From NCBI GenBank assembly GCA_029948255.1, contig JALIZF010001835.1:62001-126000 (forward strand): a DNA stretch of 64,000 nucleotides, read 5' to 3'. Within the stretch, counting starts at the first letter, position 1, and each line of letters begins with the position of its first letter. The notes under the pieces were generated by a model that worked only from the letters and a program-made list of their open reading frames with translations, ran no database searches and had not been told where the DNA came from. This document shows positions 11,412-24,100 of this stretch, piece after piece. Source of the DNA: Telmatactis stephensoni (Eukaryota; Cnidaria; Anthozoa; Actiniaria; Isophelliidae). The position numbers were made by a program, and so were the translations under genes.

Positions 11412-11702
11412 ATGAGAAATAAGGGAATGTCCGAACTGGAACAAGGAATAAGACTGACTTTGGTACGGTATTTCTTATCTTCATCGGGACCTGTACAAAC
11501 AACGGTGTTATTCTAGCCTTGTTGTACAGATTTCAAACTCTAAGGACAATTCCAAACTTCTTTATCCTCAGCTCCTGTGTCAGGGCGACATCCTAGCAGG
11601 CTTTTGCAACATTCCTGGCTTCGTTGCCACTTTTGTTTTTCAAAGCAAAACCTACTTTGTCGGTTGTACTATTAATATCGTTGGTTGTTTCAACATCAAG
11701 TG
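11412..11702 (+). pseudogene. Frameshifted rhodopsin-like GPCR fragment
   Basis: Homologous to the first part of exon 1 of the intact receptors, from GLEQGIRL through TM2 and into TM3. Compared with the copy at 14589 it has an extra 5 bp in TM1 and an extra 2 bp near the end of TM2 (TGTGTCAGGGCGACATC for TGTGTTGTCGACATC), then loses similarity in TM3. No TM4-TM7 exons follow. Confidence 0.87.
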
Positions 11703-11783
11703 ATTTTCACGAGTTGAGAGTCAGATTTAGTACGTACCAGAAACTTTCTTTTGCATGAAGTGGCATGAACCTTACTTGTATTT

Positions 11784-11897
11784 AACAAATAGAACAGCTT
11801 TTTCCGTGCTCCGTTCAGTAATGCAGCACGCAGGAAGTGACGAGAACACAAAATAAGTGTAAGGACAATGGAGCACGGAAAAGATGTTCTATTTGTT
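11784..11897. repeat. Imperfect inverted repeat (MITE-like)
   Basis: AACAAATAGAACAGCTTTTT plus CCGTGCTCC at one end faces GGAGCACGGAAAAGATG plus TTCTATTTGTT at the other. It lies 80 bp after the break point of the GPCR fragment. Confidence 0.7.
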
Positions 11898-12119
11898 TAA
11901 TTATATATTTTGAAGTAAATATTCAAGGGAAAAAGTTCGATTTTCTCCGTACAAAAATTCAAAAGGTGCGCGCGCGGTCGAGCTCGCGCTGCTGACATCA
12001 GAACTGTGTTCCGTTCTCTGATAAGCACAGCTTTCAGCCAATCAGAGCGCGCGTATCGACAAGGGTATATAATAAATACATATGTTATATACATATAATT
12101 ATGTATATAATTAGCACGA

Positions 12120-12256
<137 letters not shown>

Positions 12257-12636
12257 AGTTTATTTATTGTCCTTGTTATTGTTGTTGTTATTATTATTAT
12301 TGTTGTTGTTGCTGTTGTTGTCTAAGACCTTGTCCTCACTAGCGACATAAGCATATAACCATAAAAAAGAGCGGAAGGTTTTGATAGTCTTATGCTTCTT
12401 TGTGCTTATGCCTATGTCGCTTGTGAGGACCAGGCCTAAAGACTTCAATTTGACCCTCAAGAAAAAGTGGGTAATGATTTTTCTTCCTATTTTCCCTTGC
12501 CTGTACACGAAAACCTGCTTTTGCGTGCGTGCAGGACTAAAATTGCTTTAGTTGATCGTTGTTGATTATTGTCCAACGGCTTCCATTGCGTTGGTACAGT
12601 AATGCACCTACAGTTGTCACTATGACTCATAATATA

Positions 12637-12900
12637 CACTTATTTCAAAAATCGTTGTCGCAATTCAAGCGACAAGCGTCAAGCCAAGACCGAAATGAAT
12701 GCTGGTTTTATGGTGGTAATGTAATCAAATCACACTTGTTATCAACAGAATAAAGTGCAATATAGTAACAAGCACGTGAAAATGACCATATTTTGTAACC
12801 AAGTGTGATTTGATACATTACCATCATAAAACCAGCGATCATTTCGGTCTTGGCTTGACGCTTATAGCTTGAATTGCGACAACGATTTTTGAAATAAGTG
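12637..12900. mobile_element. Palindromic MITE with TA target duplication
   Basis: 264 bp with inverted arms running most of its length; the ends begin CACTTATTTCAAAAATCG and the arms continue through CAAGCGTCAAGCCAAGACC. TA flanks both ends (12635-12636 and 12901-12902). The paralogous flank near 6380 shows the uninterrupted site, confirming insertion. Tc1/mariner-type mobilisation is inferred from the TA duplication. Confidence 0.88.
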
Positions 12901-13084
12901 TATATCACAACTAGTATTATAGAACTACCTACACAATGAATCCGGATAAATTTAAAAATTAACGCATCTTTTTTCCCCTTTGTACACCTTCGACAATTAG
13001 TGTGCACAGAGGTAGGACTTAACTATAGAAAGGAAATACATTTTCAAACCCGAGTGCAGATGTAGTTCTAATTGAGGTAAGCCC

Positions 13085-13305
13085 TGTGCTGCGAGATTGG
13101 GCGAGAATAGGCGAGATTGAAGAATTTTTGGGAAAATAGCTTGCGGGAAGCTAAGTGGCGAGGTTAGGCGAGATTGGGCGACATTAGGCGGGATTAGATT
13201 TATTTTTTCAGTCGGGGGAAAAGCGCTCGCAGGAAGTGACAAGGTTGAGCGAGATTAGGTGAGGGTAGGCGAGATTGGGCGAGATTAGGCGAGGATTAAC
13301 TGTGA
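13085..13305. repeat. Irregular GGCGAGATT-type short repeats
   Basis: About ten copies of GGCGAGATT and variants in two groups separated by about 75 bp. Absent from the paralogous flank near 6570, so inserted or amplified after the duplication. Confidence 0.7.
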
Positions 13306-13420
13306 TCATGTATTGTTCATATGGAAATCATTATTTGGCCTGAAACGACTGAAAAATGCCTGGAAAACAACTGGCAACAACAATAAAACAGGCAGTTAGA
13401 ACGGGCCGATTCGACATATT

Positions 13421-14276
13421 ATTAGTTCAATTCAATGACAGTCATAGAGCAGGGTGACGTCACAGGTGTATATTTGCACAAACTTTGACCCTTTCAAAAT
13501 CATCGGAAATGGCTCCTGTGTACACTAGTAATATATCAGTGGATTTTCATGTGTTCTATCTATGAACTGGCTGAATAGTCGTGCTTGAAATGCCACCGAT
13601 TTGTCTCAGTCGCTTTTTACTTCACTTGACCTGTTGTTTTCTCAGTCGCTTTTTACTTTACTTGAGCTTCCCGCCGATGCGCTTCTGTCAAATATCTATA
13701 AACAGATTTCTCAGTCTTCATTTCGGTCTCAGCGTCTATTATACTTTGAAGGATCAATGTTTGTGCAAATTGCAATACTTCAGATTAAGACTACGTCCGA
13801 ACTATTCCTTGAAAACGCTTTTTTTTTCTGAAACTATAACTGAGTATTGAACAGAACTACAATCCTTGCGAAAATTAGTTGGCACAAACAAAAATTGAAT
13901 CTAAAATAATATATGCTATTTAGACTTCATTTGTGTCATTTATATTTAGTAAGTATAATTTAAGCGCTAACAAAAGCAATAATTGCAGACTATAAAACAT
14001 AAAATATATATAAGAAGTTGACACTGACCGAAAAATTTTAAAATTGGACGTTTCGGTTTCGTGTGAAACCTTCATCAGCAGATGTCAGTAAAATGTAAAT
14101 GGTCCTTGTGGACCTTGTGCTGCTGAACATTACTTAACATTCTATAAACGTGGGTCCTTGTACTACTGAACATTACTTAAGACCCTATAAACGTCCGGCA
14201 CGTGAATATGTTCGTTAATAAACTTCTTGTTCTTGATTGAATGCCAAGCTTCCAAAAAACAAACTTCTTATATATT
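13421..14276. other. Spacer between receptor copies
   Basis: No convincing exon. Short frames near 13580-13850 have no recognisable domain. Upstream of 14277 the sequence begins to match the 5' flank of the other intact receptor. Confidence 0.4.
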
Positions 14277-14588
14277 TTATGTTTTATAAAGATGCCTGAC
14301 TGCCGCCCAAGTATTTTTAAATTGCAGACTATTTTTCTGATTGATTTGGGTAAACAATTATGCAAATATAAATTTGATTTCTCAGTTTGTATTTGTTGTC
14401 GGAGGATCTTAGAAAATTCCTCCCCATTAACCCATCAAGAAAACAGATGACTCCTTTTGTGACGTAGACATTTCCTTCTCACTGCATCTACAAAATCACA
14501 CACAGAATCCAGGACCCACGCCACAACAAAATTACTACAACTCAAGCACTTGACGCATACGCCTTATTTGAAGTCCCTCACAGAACTA

Positions 14589-17026
14589 ATGGAAGGACTT
14601 GAACAAGGAATACGACTGATTCTGATATTCCTCATCTTCATTGGGACCTGTACAAACAACGGTGTTATTTTAGCCTTGTTGTACAGATTTCAAACTCTAA
14701 GGACAATTCCAAACTTCTTCATCGTCAGCTCCTGTGTTGTCGACATCCTTGCAGGTTTTTGTAATATTCCTGGCTTCGTTATAGGTTTTGTCTTTCGAGG
14801 AAAGGCCTCATACTTTGTCGGCCGTACAATATCGTTGGTTGTTTCAACAACTCACGTATTCTTTCAATTGTTGAACCTTTTTTCTTTGACACTTTTGATG
14901 ATCGACAAATTGTGCGCGCTGAAGCTGAGTTTTAAATATCTAGTGTGGAGGACCAAATCGAAGGCCAAAGCAATTCTCTCTTTGAAGTGGATTGGCTCTT
15001 TGGTGTTATCGCTGGTACTTCTGATACCAATATGGGACATCGATATAGGTGACGTCCCCTCGTATAGATATCGGCAAGAACACTTTAAAGCAAGAGGTGA
15101 GGCCGAAAATTGTCATTGCAGATAAAGACTCTTTTACCCTTAGTGACAATCGTAACTCGAAACATCCTTGTCATAGAGGTTAAAAGAATCTTGCTAGCTT
15201 GTAAAATTAGAAAGGTACCCCAGAGATGGCAGTCTTTCACGCAGCCGTCGTAACGCAACGCTTCTTCGATCCCAGTAAGGGTTACGTACAAACTGCACGG
15301 CTACAAAAAAACATAGTAGCAGGCTCGTAACATGGTATATTTTCGTCTCACTGATCCCGGGTTTTTACGGAAATTTTGATTCCTGAGCCCATATTTTTAG
15401 AAATGTTTGATCCCTGATCCTTGGTGCAAAAAACTGAGCTGATCCCTGATCCTGACCCAATGTCCCTGATCCTCGATCCCACCCATTTGATCCCTGAGTC
15501 CTGGCCTCTGATCCCTGATCCTGGCCATAATTTGGAGCTTGATCCCTGATCCCATATACATACCATGTTACGAGCCTGTAGTAGAGTAACTAAGCTAAGG
15601 GTGCCATTTCTATTACTTTCGTGATACATTAAACTGAGTGAGTGCGAAAAAATCTGGCAAAATACAGACACATACATATTGAGGTTCATACTGGCCTCTG
15701 ATTGAGCGGCAGCCGCATCACTTCAGGCGCCGTAAGAAACATCTCTCATTGCGAAAACCAATGTAATGACAATTGTCTACATAGTAAACATTAAAGTATA
15801 TAATACAATGGTTTTCCATGGAGCATTTTGTGGCTCATTTCTACTGCCATACAACTCACAAGAAGTTGTCCAAATTAATATCGTGCGTGTTGCATAGCGT
15901 TAAAATGAGCCAGAAAAGCTCCATGATATCAAATCGGCATGACACTCTTGGCATTATTCTTATAGGTATTTACATTGTTGTCATCATCTTCCCACTGGTT
16001 CTTGCCAATAACACCATAGTTGCAATGATGACTTGTCGCGCCATTAAAAAAGAAAACAAGGTAACTACAACAAGGTAACTTAAGGTGGCTCACTGTAGAT
16101 TTTTAGTAAGCGATTCTACGTTTGAGCAGGTAGCATGGAGTCATTAATCATTCCATCTTAACGTGATGGGAGACTAGGAAAACGGATTGATGGGCAACTG
16201 TTAAGGATACTGGACGAGTTTAAAGGGTTTCACATTCACTACTTCTTATTTACGGACAAGTTTTTGCGGTAGAAATTTAGGGAACTTATTTTCGGATTTT
16301 TAAGATACCACACCTATTCCAACAAGCCCTCTAACTGGCTCTGAAGTAAAGATTCTTTTCTATACGTCTCTCTTAGTGCGCATGTGACCAGAACTTCAAC
16401 TAGTTGAAGTTGAACTACTTCAAAAGTACTTTTCCCATTTTAATGGCTCCCCTCGTTTATGGGTGAAATGTTTACGACGCCGATCGGGGCGGTTGCTTTT
16501 TATCACTGAACAGTCTTTGAGACTTCAATAAACTTGCTGCATGGTAAAGGAGCTAGAGCTAGAAAGCTGTAGTAAAACAAATTGACTAAGTACTATCATT
16601 CCACAGGTCATTACTCGAAACTTGAATTCCCGGGTGATCTCTAATCGACTCCGCGAAGAGAATGAAATCAAAGCCATCAAGACAATCGGTGCTACAGTGC
16701 TGCTGTACTTCTTGTGCTACCTACCCGCTGTCATCTTTGGCTACCTGTTTAACTCCAATACAATCAATTTTGAGAACAATTGGTTTGAGTTCTTTTGTTT
16801 ATTGACTCTGTACGTCCCTGGGTTCATGAACCCTATCGTCTTCGCTCTTCGAAGCAAGCGCTTTCGTCGTGCACTTAGGCACTTAGTGAAAGATCCCTGT
16901 GGCATCAGTGAAATACCCGAGGCTGCAAAAAAGCCTATTGTATTTTGTCGATTAAGCGCCGGGTCTACAGGGCCAACGTCCCTGGCGTTGAATAGGGGTC
17001 CTCGCGTATATTTTAGGTCCCGGTAA
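14589..17026 (+). CDS. Rhodopsin-like (class A) GPCR, cluster copy 2
   Basis: Paralogue of the receptor at 8073, with the same three-exon plan and phases: 14589-15096, 15966-16060 and 16607-17026, giving 340 aa. Exon 1 is nearly identical to copy 1; exons 2 and 3 differ more (IYIVVIIFPLVLANN in TM5, YFLCYLPAVIFGYLF in TM6, NPIVF in TM7). It also lacks the TM3/loop-2 cysteine pair and has DKL in place of DRY. The last 30 or so residues (from about 16941) do not match copy 1 and are read from an inserted repeat. Intron 1 contains a TIR element at 15320-15578. Upstream in-frame codons begin with TTG, so the ATG of MEGLEQ is the start. Ligand unknown. Confidence 0.87.
15320..15578. mobile_element. 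TIR element with internal GATCCCTGATCC array
   Basis: Inverted ends CAGGCTCGTAACATGGTAT and complement (19 bp) enclose about ten copies of GATCCCTGATCC-like units. TAG is repeated at both borders. Located in intron 1 of GPCR copy 2; no open frame of interest. Confidence 0.8.
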
Positions 17027-17460
17027 TACTACCAATCAGAGCGCGCGCAGAGGATATTGCACGGTGGTGCGAAGACATGAAGTTTACCTCAGAGTGATAA
17101 AAAAAATTGTGAGCGCAGCAAATGAGTGAAGAACTGGATACAACACTTGATACTAATCTGGCGATCTGATTGGTTGATCAGTGTGTCAGCAATAAGGACA
17201 CACTGCCGATGCGTTTCGGCGCGCGCGCGCTCGTTCTTTTGCCCCGTTTGAAAAGGATTTTTTTAACTTTTATCTCAAATAATTGTTTTAAAATACAAAT
17301 CGAAGATAGTTTTGAATTGAGTTGTCTGTCCTCTTATTGACACACTCTTGACGTCATAAAATGTTCAAAACTTTGCAGTGAAATCCAGTTATGACGTCAA
17401 CAGTGTCAATGAGAGGACAGACAGCTCAAAACCATCTTCAATTTGTTAATTTTACCGAAA
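16941..17460. mobile_element. Hairpin-forming repeat at the receptor 3' end
   Basis: Contains GATCTGATTGGTTGATCA, CCAATCAGAGCGCGCG and facing copies of GAGTTGTCTGTCCTCTTATT and its complement. A second copy lies at 19975-20325. The left border is where homology between the two intact receptors stops, inside the coding tail. Confidence 0.7.
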
Positions 17461-18105
17461 GACAAACTTCATATCTTCAAGTAATTATTTTCTTATTAGA
17501 TAACAGGGTGTTTTACTGGGAATATGTATGAAAATTAAAATACACATGAAAAATGTAAATCAAGTAGAAAATAAAACAAAAAATTGTCACTTCACGTGTT
17601 AATTTTTATTTTTCTTCTTTTAGAAACAGTTAAAATTTGTGCTCTAAAAATAGTAGAATGCTTGATGACATTATAGACATGCACAAAATTCGTTGTTCCA
17701 TGCATGTAATTACTTTTACCAATATTATAAATTCATATAACGGGAAGATCGTTTGGAAACGAGGGGAGGGAAGAGAGGAGAGATGGGTGGGGCTAGTTAT
17801 ATATGGCTCCTGTCTGTACATGAGATTGTTAATGTGCTAACTTCCCATTTTTAAAACAACACGACAGCACACAACACAACAGCAAGAGAAAGCACAACAG
17901 CAAGAGAAAACACAGCAGCAAGAGAAAGCATCTTGAATTTTTTGTAAAACACTAAGCATGTCATTAAGTTTTCAAGCGAAAAACCTTGTCATTTTTTAAC
18001 TTTCATATCTTAAACTTTTTAGGCTTCCTGCATTAAGGTACAGGAGCTGCAATTAGAGTTGTATTATTTTACAATAAATTCTATAATTACAACTTAAACA
18101 ATAGC
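17461..18105. other. Spacer and 3' flank of the Na+/H+ exchanger
   Basis: No exon seen. Three tandem copies of a CAGCAAGAGAAA unit lie near 17880-17930. The part next to 18106 is probably 3' UTR of the exchanger. Confidence 0.4.
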
Positions 18106-21100
18106 CTATACTCTAGGGGGACCAACAGCGCCTAGACCAAGGTCTCCTTCGTTTAAATCTAAGTTTTCACTTTGACCAATAAAGCTTTCACTTGAGGGCC
18201 GAATCATGATTTCTTCATTACGACGGAATGACAACTCTCCATCCATGTTAACCAGATCTTCATCACTGCTCATTTCTTCTTGTTTCTGAAAATGAATAGA
18301 GAGAGTTTTAGGAAATGTGCTCTTATTAGGTTTGATAAAGCAAAGCACTAACCAGGAAGCTATAGTCTCTCGGGAAGCTAAATTACATCCTTTACTGCAT
18401 CATCCCCCATTTTGGAGCAAAATAATTGTATTTCTAAACCTTCCCCTGCAGAATGTTGTATTGCTATGTCATTTCTCGGTAGCTAACCCCCTCACCATCT
18501 CTGAATTTCTGGGATGTGCCCTTGTAATAGTGATGGTATGAAACAGTGAAAGTAATATTTAAAAATAAAAAAAATTGTGATAATGATGACGGAATCCATG
18601 GTGATGATGATGATGATGACTAGTCAAAGATGGCAAATTGAATTTAAACTGTTTCAAAGTCATACAAAATATGGTGTCTGCAGTATCTAAAACACCATAT
18701 TCTTGATTGACAATCATTGGTCAGTATAGACCTAATACCTGACTAAAGAGAACCTCCCAATGCCAATAAATATTTCCATACAGTAACTAACACAGCTGTG
18801 TATCATAAAGAATCAGGATTGTAAATCATACCTCAGGTTCTTCTTTCCTTCTTCTGTCCAGGCAGTTTGCTAATGGTCCACAACATGCTGGTAAAACATC
18901 TTTTAATGGTGGACCAATACCAGTGAATAGTGGCTTCATATACGTATGCATGGTTAAGGAATCATTAATTATATAGATTTCTTTTTTACTACAATCTTGC
19001 TCGAAAAGAGTGAATCACTTTTCTCGTCTCCCCTCCAATGTTGGTGAGTATCCAGGGCTTTGCATGCAAACTATTTTCTGCTTGATTGTGCGTCGCCTAT
19101 TGTCACAAACAACATTGAAAGGGGGGGGAGAGACTAGAGAATTGTTCTAGGCATGTAGCGATTCAAAAATAAATGAGTAACATTGTAGCTTTATAAGCAC
19201 AAGTCATAAAAAGACAAGCAATACTCAAATTGTGGTGAGAATGACATTGAGAACAACAGTCACACCACTGGACTCCATCTCATGGTGTACTGTTTTGTTC
19301 TCACCAAATTTTGACATTATCTGGGCTTCTTTCAGAGTATACAATCTATTTGTTAAATTGGGACGATGATGAAATTTGGAAATGTCTTACAACTCGGTTT
19401 AACTTAACTATAGGGCTTCTACAATCACAAAGCAACATATTTTCTTCATATTGAAAAGATATAGATCAAAATTATCATCAAGTATTTAGCATCAAAATTG
19501 TGAGTAAATGATGTCTTATGACATGCTATTATTAGAACATTTTTGCTGAAGGCTGATATAAATTATTTATCAATATTATAATGAGTGTAAAGGATATTTA
19601 ATATCAAAGTCATACCAAATTCTAAAAATCCATGCTCTTTCATAATGGGAAGTCTGTTGTCCTGAAGATCTTCCCCATGTTCTTCCTACAGTATAAAACA
19701 CACATCTTTAGTAAGTACTTGATTTAATGCATTCAATGTGGTCTAAAGGTAAGATAGTGTTTTCAGGTGTTTAGGCTCCAGTTCACTTGAAGATGGGTTA
19801 GCATGAACCCAGTGTTAAAGTCCAAAGAAAACCTTTGGTTTTAGTGCTGCCCCGCCATCAAGCAACCAGACCCAGAAGCTTTGATTGCAATAGCTAAAAA
19901 AGATCCTATTACTGGCACGCCAAAGACTTTTCCAACAAAAGCATAAGGAAAATAACTAAAGGCATTTTTACAACACTTGATACTAATCTCGCTGTCTGAT
20001 TGGTTGATTAGAGTGTGTCAATGAAGAGGACAGACACACAGGCTGATGGGTTTTGGCACGTGCTCTTGTTCTGTTACCCCATTTGAAAAGGATTTTTTGA
20101 ACTTTTATCTCAAATAATTGTTGTAAAAAACAAATTGAAGATGGTTTTGAGTTGTCTGTCCTCTTATTGACACCCTCTTGATGCCATAAAATCTTCAAAA
20201 CTTTGCAGTGAAATCACTTGCTGTGCTCATGATTCCACTTGAGTTTTGAATATTTTATGACATCAAGAGTGTGTCAATAAGAGGACAGACAACTCAAAAC
20301 CATCTTCAATTTGTTAAATGTAGACACACTGTTGCATTATTTGTCTCATGGGTGAGAAAAGACAAGTACTGAAAAATGACTGACAAAAGAAAAGAAAAGA
20401 AAAGAAAAAGGAAAAAAGAAAAAGAGTATGGATGTATAAGAACAAATGTATGAATAGAATAAACCATGAATATTATATAAAGTGGTATGCTTTCAAAAAT
20501 GCACTGGGTTACTTGATTACAGTTAACGTCAATCAGTGAACAAAGATGAACCTAATATTGAGAAATTATGTAGGCACGTATGTACATTGGATGATGAACG
20601 TATGTAAGAGAAGTAAAAATGTTAAACCTTGGGTGGTCCCAATATTGTTAACATAGTTAATATTTATTAGCAATTATCAATAATTACGAATTAATCATTA
20701 AGAGCAAATTAGTTGACCGTTTAGGGTGCATACTGAGGAGGCTGTCAAACAGTGACCGTACATAAGCTGTATTTTTAATTTTAATGCTTTAAACATCATT
20801 AATGAAAAATAGATTTAACCAACTAAAAACATGGGCCTGAAGATTCAGTTTTCTCCAAATCCATCATTACATTAAATGTTATGGTCCTTTCTTTTCCAAA
20901 TAGCAATATGAACATCACATTGTATTACATACTAAATCATTTATCTATTAGTAAATTTATGGCAAAATTATCACTTGCTGTTTAGAATATAAGCTGATCA
21001 ATTTTAGTTTATCAGTTTATAAACTTGGTTTAACTCAAACATTGAATTTCAACTGCTAATAAATTCATAAACAAGAACCTCCAACTTAAGACTTCACAAA

Positions 21101-24100
21101 AAAACAACAAAAACAAAATTCAATGAAAACAAGACATTGGGATCAAAAATGGATGGAATTTGTAATAGTGTTCTTGGATCTGTGACAGTACTCTACAATG
21201 CATGTTATAATTTACTTCATGAGTGACTCAATGCTGCTGTATTACTCTAAAATGCATGTTTATACTTTGTGTCAGAAGAGAGGTTACGACTTTTATGTGT
21301 AATGTATGAATTTATATGTCTCTTCAAGATTCATTCATTCAAATAGCTAATTAAGACAGTTTTTAACTCGTTTATGATCAGCTTAAAGAGGCACACTGTA
21401 GTAGACAGCCTCCCAAACTAAGACCTACAGTTCGAACCGATTGAAACTTGGGCTGCTCATCCTCCTCTGAATCAACACCAACTCTGAAAAGATAAATAAT
21501 GAGATGTCAAAAAATTCAATTTATTCATTCATATCTTTGTACATCTACATGTATATCTGTGTAATTGTCCATCTATACAACTATCAATCCTTTCAATCCA
21601 ATCAATCATTAACTCATCTATTCACTAATATCCATCTTCCTCTCTACTGGGCAATTATCAACATTCATCCAGTCACCTGGCCCTCATTTTAGAAATGGTT
21701 CATAATGTATGTAAGTATTAGTGAATCTTTTTTCAAAGATTTAACACTATTTTAGTCATATCCAAAAGTCATCCAATTCCATTTAATTTACAATAAAGAT
21801 GTTTTATGATGCTTTGTGAAATGAAATGGAGACAAGGCCATCATCAGCATTTACTAGATGTCCAAATCAATCCAACTGTTTTCCATCCATTTATTTTTTC
21901 CATTATCTAATTTTTCATCCATCCATCCACATATCCCTCCTACCTCTGCACATCTTTTTAACACAGTGAGCTTTTAGAGATTTGCTATTGTTGTGCTAAC
22001 ATACTGTTATTTTGAATTTGTAGCACCAAAATGTCTGATAGCTTTGCTTTGAAGTGACGCTAATGTAAAATTTAACATGCATTGTGTACCTAAACATGAG
22101 ACGATGGGATATACTGTTTGTTTCCTTAATGCAGTTGAGGTTTTTTACCTTATTTTGAGATATGATAAGACTGATAAAGTAGATCCACCATTAACAACCA
22201 CAGTAACAAGTACAATTACTAACACTGTTGTTAGCATCAGTTGGCGAGGTTCTGACTCAGTGTTTCTCATGGCTAAAGCAAATGCTACTGCACCACGTAA
22301 ACCTAAGCAACAAATTATAACACAATTATTATTAGTGATACATGTCTGTACAGTGGCATAAACATCACAATAGTTTATTGAAATAATTCAAAGGGTATTT
22401 GATATTAAAAGAGAAAGAAGAACAGTCTAGTTTCCAATTACAAGAGACTGTGGAGTTTCCTGACAAAAGGCGCATTTATACAGGGTTAGCCTCCTTTTCA
22501 AAAAAAGTCCCATGGGAGTAAACTTAATTTATTCTAAGTCATTCTAAATCCTATATTAATAATATGTATTTGACTTGCAATTATGTTACCTGCAAAAACC
22601 AACATATGTTGTAATTTGTATGATATCTTTCTATGTCTCTTGAGATTCAATAAAAATGACAAAGGATAAATATTAAGTAGTCGGCCAAGCAGGATACCAA
22701 GCTATGAAACGTTAAGGAGGAAATAATACAATTTATATCCGTTACATCATTGTAACACTGTATGTAAAATATTGTTAAAATCATAAATAAAAATTGATAT
22801 TGAAATTAAATCCTTATGCTTCAATCAGATATACAATCCATCTGACCTGATTTCATGCATCCAAATTTCCCCTTCCCATTTTTTCCCTTTGAAAGGATAC
22901 AAATGAGACAGCAATAAAACCTGGTTTCCACTGATGATTTTCAAATGTAAATACTGCAAGTCCAATGTATGAAAATATAAAGCTCTCAGCCATAAAATTC
23001 AGGAGACCAAAGATCTGAAAACAAGGGAAACAAACAAAAATAAAAAAAACTACTTCTAAACAATTAGAAATCAGGAATACATTACATACTAGATAATGCA
23101 GAATTCATACAAGTCTACACATTGACAAAGTGGGCTTGTGCTGTGCTGTATCTCACTGTTTATTAAATTTAATGGCACAAAATGACATAGCTTTTTTCCT
23201 AAACGTATGAAATCTGCTCAAACAAAATACTACCAGATTTTTAGGCAATAATTAGTTCATACTTGTTTAGTGTTTCTTTTGGACTCTTCAGAAAGATTAT
23301 TGTATGTATAATGAGCTTGAGAGATACCACAGAATAAAACAGCTACAATTCCTGTAACAAAATAATATTGCATGTGAATACAAGATAGTGGCACAAAAGT
23401 AGCGATAGGTGAGGATGGGAGAGTGAGAAAGACAGTAATGACGCACTAGACTTACAACTGTACCTGTTAATCCTGCTGCTTCTGCCATCAAAAATGTTGA
23501 CCAGGACAACAAGAAAAACAATGCTGTCTCCAACAATGGAAAATCTGATATATTGGTCAACTTTGTGGTCTTTCATTGATGTCAAGGAAAAGCATAGTTT
23601 GTATAGAAGACAACATATTGTGGTTCAATTTTATCTTTGGCTCAATTTCTATTTTCCTTTGTTTTTGTATATGGTAATGTATGATGATGAGTACAAAACA
23701 AAGGAAAATAACAATTAAACCAATTGAAAGATAAAATTGAACCACAATATGCATTTAAAGTGGCATTTAAAGTAGACAAAATTAAACTTAAGTCTCTTGC
23801 AACACATATATAAGCTGGGGGGAGGGGAGGGGCCAGGGGGAGGGGGGGCATACATCTGCAGGGTGCCCCAAAGCTTTGCAAGGCCTACATGTGAGACCAT
23901 TGTCATAGGTCACTGCAATCCAGTGCTCTAGTGCTGCTTACTGCTTGGCTCCCATCCACCTGTCTCTGGTAAGTATTGCATGGTAAGTATCCCTCCACTG
24001 ACTGACCTCCGTCAGTGTGACAGGTGCTAGGTGGTGAACCATGGTTACCTCCTTGTTGTCAAACACATAGGCTTGTGCTTCTGGTTGGCATTAAGGCTAT

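Larger units (their letters stand above)
12510..13420. repeat. Duplicated receptor flank, copy 2
   Basis: Paralogue of 5840-6720, carrying the same segments in the same order but interrupted by the MITE at 12637-12900 and by a GGCGAGATT-rich stretch at 13085-13305. Confidence 0.75.

Noticed and set aside
13581..13850. Overlapping 89- and 76-codon frames between receptor copies
   Set aside because: No domain, unusual repeat-like composition, and no support from the duplicated flank.
23343..23754. Several open frames around exchanger exon 8 on both strands
   Set aside because: Shadows of exon 8 or readings of the palindromic repeat; only the frame giving [17 protein letters not shown] matches the family.
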